Positions 10,347 to 17,442 of a stretch of DNA of 17,442 bases are shown one piece after another. Location of the stretch: assembly GCA_937897315.1 (NCBI GenBank), contig CALCNS010000068.1:1-17442 (forward strand), written 5' to 3'. The notes beneath the pieces are model-generated. The model saw nothing but the letters and a program-made list of their open reading frames with translations. It had not been told where the DNA came from and did not search any database. Position 1 is the first letter of the stretch. Each line of letters starts with the position of its first letter. The position numbers and the translations under genes were made by a program. This stretch comes from an uncultured Bacillota bacterium (GTDB lineage Bacteria; Bacillota; JAAYKD01).

Positions 10347-10789
10347 GAAAGCACCCCCAAATTGGCGATAGCGGCTCTGGCTAATTCATCGCAACGATTA
10401 TTCTCTTTATTCTCTGCGTGCCCTTTGACTTTGTGCCACGTCACTTTGTGCTTCTTTGTTTGCTGCGAGAGCCGTTGCCATAGATCCTGATTCTCGACCG
10501 GCTGCTTTTTGCTGGTCTTCCACCCGTTTCTTTGCCAATTCTCTAACCATTCCTGCTTAAAAGCATTGACCAAATACGCAGAATCGCTATATAAATCGAC
10601 TTCACAAGCTTCTTTCAAGGACTCCAGTGCCGCAATGGCCGCCATGATTTCCATGCGATTGTTCGTGGAAGGCGTCTCTCCACCGGATATTTCTTTTCGA
10701 TTTTCGTTATACAGTAGCACGGCTCCCCAACCACCTGGTCCGGGATTGCCTGAACAAGCACCATCGGTGTAAATCATCACTTTTTTCAT
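10343..10789 (-). CDS. rnhA: Ribonuclease HI
   Basis: This 148-residue protein cuts the RNA strand of RNA-DNA hybrids, acting in primer removal and R-loop control in the cytoplasm. All active-site residues of the type 1 RNase H fold are visible: D9 in YTDGACSGNPGPGG, E47 in NNRMEIMAA, D69 in YSDSAY, H124 in KVKGHAEN, and D134 in NNRCDELA. A Trp/Lys-rich basic-protrusion segment (about 81-96, including NWQRNGWKTSKK), as in E. coli RNase HI, is present. The start has a GAGGGGG ribosome-binding sequence 5 nt upstream of the ATG. It is the first gene of the operon and ends inside the ATGA shared with the Nudix gene, a pairing that makes sense for nucleic-acid and nucleotide housekeeping. Confidence 0.96.
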   Translation of the reverse strand: MKKVMIYTDGACSGNPGPGGWGAVLLYNENRKEISGGETPSTNNRMEIMAAIAALESLKEACEVDLYSDSAYLVNAFKQEWLENWQRNGWKTSKKQPVENQDLWQRLSQQTKKHKVTWHKVKGHAENKENNRCDELARAAIANLGVLS

Positions 10790-10900
10790 AGTATCCCCCT
10801 CATATTTCTTCGGCTTACTTCATCGCGGGCAGGACTTTTCCCTTCTTCGTGGAATAAGACAAGGAGATTTTAGAACAGAAAGAAAGAGAGTGATGATGCC
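10790..10900. promoter_or_regulatory. Divergent intergenic region between rnhA and the first dppA-like gene
   Basis: These 111 bp must hold promoters for both directions because the flanking genes diverge. I found no convincing -35/-10 pair on either strand; a TAAAAT on the minus strand (within TTCTAAAATCTCC) is the best -10-like box for rnhA. On the plus strand an AAGGAG at 10861-10866 is too far (34 nt) from the ATG at 10901 to be its ribosome-binding site; the nearer AGAGAG is weak. Confidence 0.4.
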
Positions 10901-11716
10901 ATGCGAATCTATATTTCCGCAGACATTGAAGGGGTTACCGGTGTTGTGCATAGTGACCAAGTGATGCCTGCCGGTGCTAGTGAATACCAAAGAGCACGAT
11001 TACAAATGACCAAAGAAGTCAATGCAGCAGCCCGCGGTTTTTTCGCTGCAGGAGCTACCGAAGTGGTCGTCAACGACAGCCACGGGCTCATGAAGAACAT
11101 TCTGATTGAAGAATTGGATTCACGAGTAAAATTAATCAGTGGCACACCAAAAGCCCTCATGATGATGCAGGGAATCAGCAAGGACTTTGATGCGGTTGCT
11201 TTTGTTGGCTTCCATGCTAAAAATGGGGACCAAGGCATTTTAAGCCACACCATTTCCAGCTCAACCGCCATGGCAATAAAAATAAACGGAAAAGCAGCTA
11301 GCGAAGCCGAAATCAATGCTGCCATTGCCGGAGAATTTGGTGTTCCTGTCATCTTTTTGAGCGGAGACCAAACCATTTGTGCCGATATCAAGAAGTGCTT
11401 GCCTAACATCGAAACCGTCACTGTGAAAGAAGCCATAACCCGCACCTCTGCTTTGCATTTACCGGTAATCAAGGCTTGTCATCTCATTGAAGAGGGTGCA
11501 ACCAAAGCCCTTAAGAACTTAAATAACTGTGAGGTTTATAGACCCCAAACTCCTGTCACCATTGATTTGGTCTGTTTCAATAGCGGTTTAGCCGATAATG
11601 CTTCGCGTTGCCCGGGTAGCGTGCGTGTCGACGGAAGAACTGTTCGAGTTCAAGCGAATACTTTCCTCGAAGCATTTCAAAGCTTACATTCCATGATTGC
11701 ATTAGCAAATCCCTAA
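10901..11716 (+). CDS. dppA: M55-family zinc D-aminopeptidase (DppA-like), first copy
   Basis: This 271-residue protein matches DppA, a zinc enzyme that removes D-amino acids such as D-Ala from short peptides. In Bacillus it forms a self-compartmentalised decamer that recycles cell-wall-type peptides. The expected metal and catalytic positions are present: D8 and E10 in SADIEG, H61 in VNDSHG, H105 in GFHAKNG, H116 in ILSHT, and E135 in AASEAEINAA. NSGLADNASRCP near the C-terminus is also shared with its neighbour. There is no signal peptide, so it is cytoplasmic. The ribosome-binding site is weak compared with that of the second copy 20 nt downstream, suggesting lower translation. No dpp transporter genes are in the window, unlike the Bacillus dpp operon. 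Confidence 0.92.
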   Translation: MRIYISADIEGVTGVVHSDQVMPAGASEYQRARLQMTKEVNAAARGFFAAGATEVVVNDSHGLMKNILIEELDSRVKLISGTPKALMMMQGISKDFDAVAFVGFHAKNGDQGILSHTISSSTAMAIKINGKAASEAEINAAIAGEFGVPVIFLSGDQTICADIKKCLPNIETVTVKEAITRTSALHLPVIKACHLIEEGATKALKNLNNCEVYRPQTPVTIDLVCFNSGLADNASRCPGSVRVDGRTVRVQANTFLEAFQSLHSMIALANP

Positions 11717-11736
11717 TAATTAAAGGAGGAACAAAC

Positions 11737-12549
11737 ATGAAGATTTTTATTTCTGCCGACATTGAAGGAATTACCGGAGTCGTTCATGGTGACCAATGCG
11801 GTCCTACCGGTGGTGCCGAGTATTCTCGCGCTCGCTTGCAAATGACCAAAGAAGTCAATGCTGCCGCCCGTGGCTTTTTCGCTGCAGGTGCCACCGAAGT
11901 TGTTGTCAACGATAGTCATGGTTCGATGCGTAATATTCTTATTGAAGAGTTGCACCCGGACGTTCGCTTACTCAGCGGCTCGCCGAAACACCTTTCCATG
12001 ATGGAAGGGGTACAGCTTGGTTTCGACGCCGTAGCATTTGTGGGATATCATGCCAAGAACGGTGACCAAGGCATTTTAAGTCACACCATCTCCGGTGGTA
12101 CGGTATCTGAAATTCGCATCAATGGTGTTGCTGCCAGTGAAGCTGTAATCAATGCCGCCATCGCTGGGGATTTGAATCTGCCGGTCATTTTCCTCACGGG
12201 AGATCAAACCATTTGTGCCGATATTAAGAAAACGTTACCCCAAATTGAAACGGTAACCGTTAAGGAATCCATTACCCGATATTCGGCACTTCATTTACCG
12301 CTCGAAAAAGCCTGCGCACTCATCGAAGAAGGAGCAAAGAAAGCCTATGCCAATATTCCTACTGTAAAACCCTTCATCCCTGGCCGCCCGGTCGTCATTG
12401 AAATGGTCTGCCATAACAGTGGGTTAGCCGATAACGCCTCTCGTTGCCCTAGCTCAGAACGAATTGATGGTGTCACATTGCGATGCACCGGCAAGACCTT
12501 TATGGAAGCCTTCCGCATATTACGCACGATGATTGCCTTGGCGAACTAG
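11737..12549 (+). CDS. dppA: M55-family zinc D-aminopeptidase (DppA-like), second copy
   Basis: This 270-residue paralogue of the gene 20 nt upstream keeps the same ligands at the same numbers (D8, E10, H61, H105, H116, E135), so both copies look catalytically competent. By eye the two proteins are roughly two-thirds identical, with residues 31-62 unchanged. The DNA in that block differs at many third codon positions, which points to an old duplication held by selection. It differs mainly around residues 18-30 (CGPTGGAEYS versus VMPAGASEYQ) and in the C-terminal third. A strong AAAGGAGG lies 7 nt before its ATG (11722-11729). The two may form a mixed complex or differ in peptide preference; that is inference. 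A terminator follows. Confidence 0.92.
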   Translation: MKIFISADIEGITGVVHGDQCGPTGGAEYSRARLQMTKEVNAAARGFFAAGATEVVVNDSHGSMRNILIEELHPDVRLLSGSPKHLSMMEGVQLGFDAVAFVGYHAKNGDQGILSHTISGGTVSEIRINGVAASEAVINAAIAGDLNLPVIFLTGDQTICADIKKTLPQIETVTVKESITRYSALHLPLEKACALIEEGAKKAYANIPTVKPFIPGRPVVIEMVCHNSGLADNASRCPSSERIDGVTLRCTGKTFMEAFRILRTMIALAN

Positions 12550-12566
12550 CTTTTTCATTTTCTTAA

Positions 12567-12607
12567 ACGGCTGTTGCTTATTGAGGGAGGCAACAGTCGT
12601 TTTTTTC
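12567..12607 (+). terminator. Rho-independent terminator after the dppA-like pair
   Basis: An 11-bp stem (ACGGCTGTTGC with GCAACAGTCGT, one G-U pair) closes a loop of 12 nt and is followed directly by a run of seven to eight T residues. It starts 18 nt after the second dppA-like stop codon and ends the two-gene unit, leaving the downstream aldolase gene to start from its own promoter in the remaining 69 bp, where I see no clear -35/-10 pair. Confidence 0.9.
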
Positions 12608-12676
12608 TAAAATCAAGGAATCTTCGTGAAGTAAATCGAATAGGATTTTGTAACCCATGAGAAGAAGGATGATTTT

Positions 12677-13462
12677 ATGGAAAACCCTATGAAAAAAAAG
12701 CTACAATCTCATCTACCAGTCTTAGGTTTATCTGTGATGATTCCATCGATTCAACTGGTAGAAATGGCCGGTCTATTAGGATATGATTGGGTGCTCCTCG
12801 ACTGTGAGCACGGTTCTTTGAACTTGGAAACCGTTGAAGCCATGATTGTTGCAGCGGAAGCCAATCATATTACACCGATTGTGCGTCCTTATAAGAATGA
12901 TTTGGAGCTGATTGGCCAATACATGGACCGGGGAGCAAAAGGAATTCAAGCGCCACACGTTTCTAATGCCGAGGAGGCCTACCGTATTGTTCAGGCCGTT
13001 AAATATCCTCCTATGGGAACCCGTAGTGTGGCTGTAGGAACCCGTGCGGCAAAATATGGGTTCCAAGGTTCTATGGCAGAATATACAAAAAAATCCAACA
13101 GCGAAACCTTGATTTGTGTGCAAATTGAAGATCGTGCAGCTTTAGAACACATAGAAACCATTGCAGCCGTGGAGGGTGTTGATGTTTGTTTCATTGGGCC
13201 TTCGGATTTATCTCAGTCTTTGGGTTATCCCGGGGAATCCTCACATCCTTTGGTGAAGCCGGTCATTGACAATGCCATACAACGAATCGTTCAGACAGGC
13301 AAAATCGCAGGAACTGCCGGGAACATCGAGCTTACGCAGAAGCGCTTAACCCAGGGAGTTCGCTACTATTACACGCATCTAACCACTCTGCTGTCTTTCG
13401 CTTCGTCACCCTACTTAAAGCATAGAACTTGTATACAACCTGCGGACGAGGTCCAATCATGA
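12677..13462 (+). CDS. HpcH/HpaI-family aldolase (class II, metal-dependent)
   Basis: This 261-residue protein belongs to the family that splits or joins pyruvate-type 2-keto acids and aldehydes on a TIM barrel. Key residues are visible: H45 in LDCEHG, R70 in PIVRPY, Q91 in GIQAPH, metal ligands E151 in VQIED and D177 in GPSDLS, and the MGTRSVAVGTRAAKYG loop seen in HpaI-like enzymes. The length fits the family. The exact substrate cannot be told; no aromatic-degradation genes of the hpa type are present. The chosen ATG has AAGGA 7 nt upstream; codon 5 is a second possible ATG. The stop overlaps the next start as ATGA, so it is the first gene of a coupled three-gene operon. Confidence 0.88.
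   Translation: MENPMKKKLQSHLPVLGLSVMIPSIQLVEMAGLLGYDWVLLDCEHGSLNLETVEAMIVAAEANHITPIVRPYKNDLELIGQYMDRGAKGIQAPHVSNAEEAYRIVQAVKYPPMGTRSVAVGTRAAKYGFQGSMAEYTKKSNSETLICVQIEDRAALEHIETIAAVEGVDVCFIGPSDLSQSLGYPGESSHPLVKPVIDNAIQRIVQTGKIAGTAGNIELTQKRLTQGVRYYYTHLTTLLSFASSPYLKHRTCIQPADEVQS
13448..13461 (+). promoter_or_regulatory. Ribosome-binding site that decides the nucleotidyltransferase start
   Basis: GAGG at 13448-13451 is 7 nt before the ATG at 13459, which overlaps the aldolase stop as ATGA. An upstream in-frame TTG at 13429 would add ten residues inside the aldolase coding end but lacks a good ribosome-binding site. The family also usually begins with MRTEQEM. Confidence 0.75.
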
Positions 13463-14337
13463 GAACAGAGCAAGAAATGATTCACCTCATATTACATACC
13501 GCACAGAATGATTCGCGCATTTTGGCTGTTTACATGAATGGCTCCCGTGCCAATCCCAATGCTACAAAAGACATTTTTCAAGACTACGATATCGTTTTCG
13601 TCGTTTCAGAAACGAGGCCTTTTATTCAAGATCACAATTGGATTCATCGTTTTGGCACCCTATTACTGCTTGAAGAACCCGATTACTTGGACACTCTTTT
13701 AGGAGAATCTCTTGACTTTCAACGCCGTTATGCTTGGCTGATGCAATTTGCCGACGGCACTCGCTTGGACCTCACCATACAGACGCTTGATGTCATGAAG
13801 GAAGAATACGGAAGCGACTCCTTGACCGTTCCCCTATGGGAAAGAGCCAATTACTTACCTCCCATACCCACATCCTCTGATCGCTCTTATTGGATACAAC
13901 CTCCAACGGCAGAACTTTTCTTCGCACGTTGCAATGATTTTTACTGGGTTCTACCCTATGTTGCTAAGGGGTTGTGGCGAAATGAGCTTCTCTATGCCCT
14001 AGATTGCTTTCAGTATTTGCGTCCTAAGTTGCTGATTATGCTGAACTGGCATGTTGGCCTACATCATGGTTGGGAAGTGTCTACCGGAAAGTCTGGAAAG
14101 TATTTTCCTTTATACTTGTCAAAAGACATCATGCAAAGGGTTTATGACACGTATCCTTCTGGAAATGCAGATAGCATTTGGCAAGCACTATATACTATGG
14201 AAGCCTTATATCATGAAATCGCTTTGGAAGTTGCCCAAGCTTTTCATTTTGAATTCGATGGCTTGCAACAACATAACAGCGTGGCATTTGTGAAGCATAT
14301 TCAAAAATTACCGAAAGATGTTAAAGAAATTTACTGA
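13459..14337 (+). CDS. ANT(6)-like aminoglycoside 6-adenylyltransferase family protein (AadE/AadK type)
   Basis: With the ATGA-coupled start this is 292 residues, normal for the family. The N-terminal nucleotidyltransferase part shows NGSRANPN (G28-R30), the DYD pair of metal-binding aspartates (D42, D44) and a third acidic residue D104 in TRLDLTI. The C-terminal part has the family signature YVAKGLWRNELLYA and a GKSGKYF segment. Enzymes of this group transfer AMP to streptomycin. Here the gene sits translationally coupled inside a metabolic operon with no mobile element nearby, so it is probably a native chromosomal homologue. Whether it modifies streptomycin or another sugar-like molecule is unknown. 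Acquired resistance should not be assumed. Confidence 0.87.
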   Translation: MRTEQEMIHLILHTAQNDSRILAVYMNGSRANPNATKDIFQDYDIVFVVSETRPFIQDHNWIHRFGTLLLLEEPDYLDTLLGESLDFQRRYAWLMQFADGTRLDLTIQTLDVMKEEYGSDSLTVPLWERANYLPPIPTSSDRSYWIQPPTAELFFARCNDFYWVLPYVAKGLWRNELLYALDCFQYLRPKLLIMLNWHVGLHHGWEVSTGKSGKYFPLYLSKDIMQRVYDTYPSGNADSIWQALYTMEALYHEIALEVAQAFHFEFDGLQQHNSVAFVKHIQKLPKDVKEIY

Positions 14338-14348
14338 GGTGATACATA

Positions 14349-15485
14349 ATGAAAGTTTTAATTCTATCTGTGTCTACCGGGCAGGGTCATTTTGCCACGG
14401 CGAAGGCGGTAGCGGATCAGTTTATTCAGCAAGGAGTCGACTGCGAAATCATGGATGTCGTAGGTGAAATCAGTAGTTTGGTAAACCTTACGTTATCTAG
14501 AGGGTATTTGCTCAGCACCACCTATGCACCAAGGGCGTATCATAAGATTTATCAAATGATGGACCGTGTTACAGAGCCCTCCTCAAAGTATTCGATCACA
14601 CGTTTAGTCAACAAAGTACTGAGCCGAGAAGTTCAGGATGCCATTACCGGTCATCATGCCGACGTGATCATCAGTACCCATGTGTTAGCTTCTTGTATGT
14701 TGAGCGCCATGCGGACGAATAAACTTTTGGATAACACCTTAACGATTAATATCGTTACCGATTATACCATTCATCCCCTCTGGCAAGAGACCGCAAATTT
14801 AGATTACTTTGTCGTCGGTAGCGATTTATTAGCGTACGGATTACAACGCAAGAACATTTCTTTGGAGAAAATGTTGCCGATTGGCATTCCGGTTCATCCC
14901 AAATTTTCGAAGAGGATAGACCAGCTAGAAGCCAGAAAGCTGTTGGAACTCGACCCGAACAAGCGCACCCTCATGGTGATGAGCGGTTCCATGGGATATG
15001 GTAATATTGAGAAGACCATTGAGCAACTCGATTGTCTTCCGTTGGATTTTCAAGCTTTGGTCGTTTGCGGCAACAACAAAAGTCTCTACCGAGAGTTGAA
15101 ACTCATGAAATTGAAGAAAGATTTTCGGATTTTTGGATTTGTCAACAATGTCGACATCATGATGGATGCCAGCGACTGTATTATTACCAAGCCGGGTGGT
15201 CTGACTACATCAGAAGCCTTAGCAAAGGGCTTACCCATGATTATGATCAACCCGATACCCGGTCAAGAACACCGTAACGTGGAATTTATGCTCAACAATG
15301 GACTCGCTCTTTATGCCACAGAGACCTTCTCTGTGGACGAAGCGGTCTATAATTTATTTTCTCATCCAAAACGGGTGGAAACAATCCGAAAAGCCATTGA
15401 TGTCCTGGGCAAATGCCACGGCACCACGGAGTTGTGCGATTTTGCGATTCAATGGTATCAGAAAAATAACCACCCTACGGACTAA
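14349..15485 (+). CDS. Diacylglycerol-type glycosyltransferase (MGDG synthase/UgtP-like, GT28)
   Basis: This 378-residue protein has a two-part GT-B layout. The N-terminal half begins MKVLILSVSTGQGHFATAKA with the GxGH loop (11-14) of the MGDG-synthase family, which binds the lipid acceptor. The C-terminal half carries the MurG-like nucleotide-sugar site, ITKPGGLTTSEALAKG (about 278-293), then MINPIPGQEHRN. Relatives move a glucose or galactose onto diacylglycerol at the inner face of the membrane to make glycolipid and lipoteichoic-acid anchors. There is no signal peptide or membrane helix, which fits peripheral membrane enzymes. GAGGTGAT lies just before the ATG, 11 nt after the preceding stop. 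It ends the operon ahead of a perfect hairpin. The sugar donor and acceptor are not certain. Confidence 0.85.
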   Translation: MKVLILSVSTGQGHFATAKAVADQFIQQGVDCEIMDVVGEISSLVNLTLSRGYLLSTTYAPRAYHKIYQMMDRVTEPSSKYSITRLVNKVLSREVQDAITGHHADVIISTHVLASCMLSAMRTNKLLDNTLTINIVTDYTIHPLWQETANLDYFVVGSDLLAYGLQRKNISLEKMLPIGIPVHPKFSKRIDQLEARKLLELDPNKRTLMVMSGSMGYGNIEKTIEQLDCLPLDFQALVVCGNNKSLYRELKLMKLKKDFRIFGFVNNVDIMMDASDCIITKPGGLTTSEALAKGLPMIMINPIPGQEHRNVEFMLNNGLALYATETFSVDEAVYNLFSHPKRVETIRKAIDVLGKCHGTTELCDFAIQWYQKNNHPTD

Positions 15486-15502
15486 TACTGTTGCTAATGC
15501 AA

Positions 15503-15542
15503 AAAAGGACCGAGAATCTCGCATGAGATTCTCGGTCCTTTT
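15503..15542. terminator. Bidirectional Rho-independent terminator between convergent genes
   Basis: AAAAGGACCGAGAATCTC and GAGATTCTCGGTCCTTTT form a perfect 18-bp stem with a 4-nt GCAT loop. A T-rich tail (TTTTGTTTGTTT) follows on the plus strand, and the complementary A6 run at 15501-15506 gives a U tract on the minus strand. It therefore can stop both the plus-strand glycosyltransferase operon and the minus-strand surface-protein gene, whose stop is only 10 nt away. Confidence 0.95.
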
Positions 15543-15552
15543 GTTTGTTTGC

Positions 15553-17389
15553 TTAAGGAGCTGTATACACCAAGCTCTCCGATAACGGTTTCAGTTTACT
15601 GAAGTCTCCTAGGAAGAATACTTTGGTGCGATAGCCACTACCACCATTTTGTACCGTCAAACTCTTCTCGACTTCCTGTGCATTTTGTAAGGATCCGCTA
15701 ACCATGGTTTTCATTTCTACCATCTTTCCATTTGCATCGTAAACCGCAACTACAAAGGTTCCTCCAGTGGATAGTGTACCGGAGTAATTTCCAACGGTGA
15801 AGCGAACATTCTTTGTGCTATCTACGTTGATTTCTCTCAAGTAAACACGTTGCGGTATGAGAGACTGAACAACCAAAGTAGGTTCGGAAGCAAAGTGGGT
15901 CGAGGTAGCTTTCATTCGGGTGCGGAAAGTGATTTGTTCAAAGTTCGGCAGCCCAGTAAAGCTGGTCGAATCTTGCCAGGTTGTGCCATCTACGCTGTAT
16001 TCAGCACCGGTAATGCTTTGCAAGGTAACCGATTGGTCTCCGATCTGCGTGATACTCGGGGTAGCAGGTTTAGCTAATCTTGTGGGTGTCTTAATCGGCA
16101 GGGCTGTTCCACCGGTAGAAGGTCTAATATATACTACCGAATTCGGAGCGACCGCCGAGAGATCTACTACTGCATTGCCATCAAAGCTACTCTTGGTATT
16201 GGCAACATAACCTTCACTTAAATCAATTTGCTCAGTGGCGGTATTAATGCTAAAGCCCAAAGGAACCATGGTGATGTCTTTCACATAAGCATTACCCAAG
16301 ATTTCTGCGGATAAGATTTGCACTGTATATCCTGTTGCCGTAACTTCAACGGTGTAAGATCCATTTGCAACAAAGTCTGAAACAACACCGGACACAGGAC
16401 TTAAGCTCTTCTCTGCTTGCGCAGAATCTTTTAGTTTTGCCGAGAGGCCACTGGTATCCGATAACTTCACACCCAATTGATCTCGTACTGTAATACCTAT
16501 ACCAAACGTCGACTGGGTATCCGATGCCAGAGTAATCGTTTCTGCCTTGTCAGCAGCAACGATGAGATCTCCGCTTTGTGTAATGAACCCGGTTTTACTA
16601 ATGATATAGGAGTAAGTTGAAATTGGAAGTTGTAAGTTTGTCTGACCGCTTGTGTTACTTAGCGCTGCATTGTAGACAACTTTACTCGTCTTATCTGTGA
16701 GGGTGAACTTCACGTCAGCCAAAGCCTTTTCATCCGATGTCTTAAACGTGTAGGTAAGCGTTGCCGACGCAACCATTTGAACAGCCACAGTGAAGTCTTG
16801 AGCCGAAATTGATGTACTGTTGTTTTGTGTGAGATATCCAGTTTTGCTGACTGTGTAGTTGTATGTTCCTGCTCCGATTTCTACTGCTGCTTTACCTGTC
16901 TCATCAGTCGTGATCGTTTGAGAATTGATGGTAATGGTAGCCCCAACAATCGGTGAAGCATTTGCCGTTACCATGAATTCTGCTCGAATACTGTCCCCCA
17001 AGATGATTGCATAGTCATTGGTCGCTAAGAGGTTCATCTCGTTCTGAGCGGTAATCCTTAAACTATGTGTTCCACTGGTCAAGGGAGTGGAAAGCGCCAC
17101 TTCGTATTGGCTGGTGTAGCGATTGAAGGTAGCTATCATGGATGTTCCACCATCTATACTCACAAGAATCGTGTCTTCATCGACAATGCTTTCACCATCG
17201 AAGACCTTGAATCGAATCATACTGACCGGATTGCTTAACTGGACGCCGGCATAAGGCTGCTCCAAAGTAATAACCGGTGCTGTGGTGTCATATGCACTGA
17301 CCACCACTTTCACGGTAGCAGTATTTGCACTGAGCGCTCCGTTGCGACCTTCGGCCTTAGCATAGAGGTAAACCTCTCCATTATTGCTG
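15553..17389 (-). CDS. Extracellular multi-domain surface protein, 5' end missing (C-terminal 611 residues)
   Basis: The genomic part begins SNNGEVYLYAK; the codons before it (frame MCSADL) come from adapter, so the true N-terminus lies outside. In order: the end of one beta domain; an Ig-like domain from DTTAPVITLEQP; three carboxypeptidase-regulatory/PEGA-like repeats (SPIVGATITIN...SKTGYLTQ, KALADVKFTL...SKTGFITQ, and GVKLSDTSG...ATGYTVQ); a linker; a TPSITQIGDQSVTLQ...EYSVDGTTWQDS fibronectin-like repeat common in Bacillota surface proteins; and a terminal beta domain (VAVYDANGKMVEM ... KPLSES). There is no catalytic motif, LPXTG motif or SLH domain in the visible part, so its anchor would be upstream or absent. 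A cell-surface or secreted structural role is inferred. The gene converges on the glycosyltransferase operon. Confidence 0.85.
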
Positions 17390-17442
17390 AGATCGGCAGA
17401 GCACACGTCTGAACTCCAGTCACGTTTCGGAATCTCGTATGC
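17390..17442 (+). other. Illumina TruSeq-type adapter with index GTTTCGGA (non-genomic contig end)
   Basis: These 53 bases match the indexed TruSeq adapter: the core GAGCACACGTCTGAACTCCA, the index GTTTCGGA and the start of the flow-cell part (ATCTCGTATGC), with one mismatch (C at 17397 where A is expected). The first 46 bases are the inverted counterpart of the left end. Everything right of about 17389 should be trimmed. Confidence 0.97.

Noticed and set aside
10909..11472. A 187-codon minus-strand frame over the first dppA-like gene
   Set aside because: It is a shadow of a gene with complete M55 motifs; similar antisense frames appear in the second copy because the sequences are related.
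13459..14337. Acquired aminoglycoside-resistance cassette
   Set aside because: No integrase, transposase or repeats flank it, and it is translationally coupled to an aldolase gene, as expected for a native gene.
47..17389. The idea that the two truncated surface-protein ends are halves of one gene on a 17.3-kb circular molecule
   Set aside because: The frames would line up in direction, but a direct join leaves one extra base (17389), no replication gene is present, and the adapter ends are enough to explain the breaks. It remains only a weak possibility.
1..17442. Terminal inverted repeats of a linear replicon or transposon
   Set aside because: The repeat is entirely adapter plus index sequence.

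Overview
The window looks like a draft-assembly contig of about 17.3 kb from a low-to-mid GC Bacillota (Firmicutes) bacterium, most likely an anaerobic clostridial-type lineage. The evidence is the SLH-type giant surface protein, Shine-Dalgarno-led genes, a tandem pair of DppA-type (M55) D-aminopeptidases, a MurG/MGDG-synthase-like lipid glycosyltransferase, and Rho-independent terminators closing the transcription units. The species cannot be named from the sequence. Both outer ends are not genomic: bases 1-46 and 17390-17442 are Illumina TruSeq-type adapter carrying the same index (GTTTCGGA), in inverted orientation. Real sequence runs from about 47 to 17389, and the outermost gene at each end is cut by adapter.

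Region 1 (47-9823, minus strand) is one uninterrupted reading frame of at least 3,259 codons with a signal peptide at its N-terminus and no stop before the adapter. Reading it codon by codon gives a secreted giant surface protein: a small N-terminal beta domain, a beta-solenoid-like stretch, beta-sandwich-like segments, a helical segment, and then three tandem modules of about 610 residues. Each module has degenerate SLH motifs, a beta-rich part and a conserved Cys/His signature (C-x11-H-x2-C, preceded by another invariant Cys about 100 residues earlier). This modular repeat is the least ordinary thing in the window.

Region 2 (9929-10789, minus strand) is a two-gene housekeeping operon, RNase HI followed by a MutT-like Nudix hydrolase. 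The genes overlap by ATGA and are closed by a hairpin terminator.

Region 3 (10901-12607, plus strand) is divergent from region 2 and holds two adjacent DppA-family zinc D-aminopeptidases, old paralogues with all metal ligands retained, followed by a strong terminator.

Region 4 (12677-15485, plus strand) is a tightly packed three-gene operon: an HpcH/HpaI-type aldolase, an ANT(6)-like nucleotidyltransferase overlapping it by ATGA, and, 11 nt on, a diacylglycerol-type glycosyltransferase. A perfect 18-bp hairpin that can work in both directions separates it from the next, convergent gene.

Region 5 (15553-17389, minus strand) is the C-terminal 611 residues of another extracellular protein, made of Ig-like and carboxypeptidase-regulatory-like repeats. 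It ends in the same kind of small beta domain that opens the giant protein. No tRNA, rRNA, CRISPR array, insertion sequence or phage gene was seen, and no gap between genes exceeds 150 bp.
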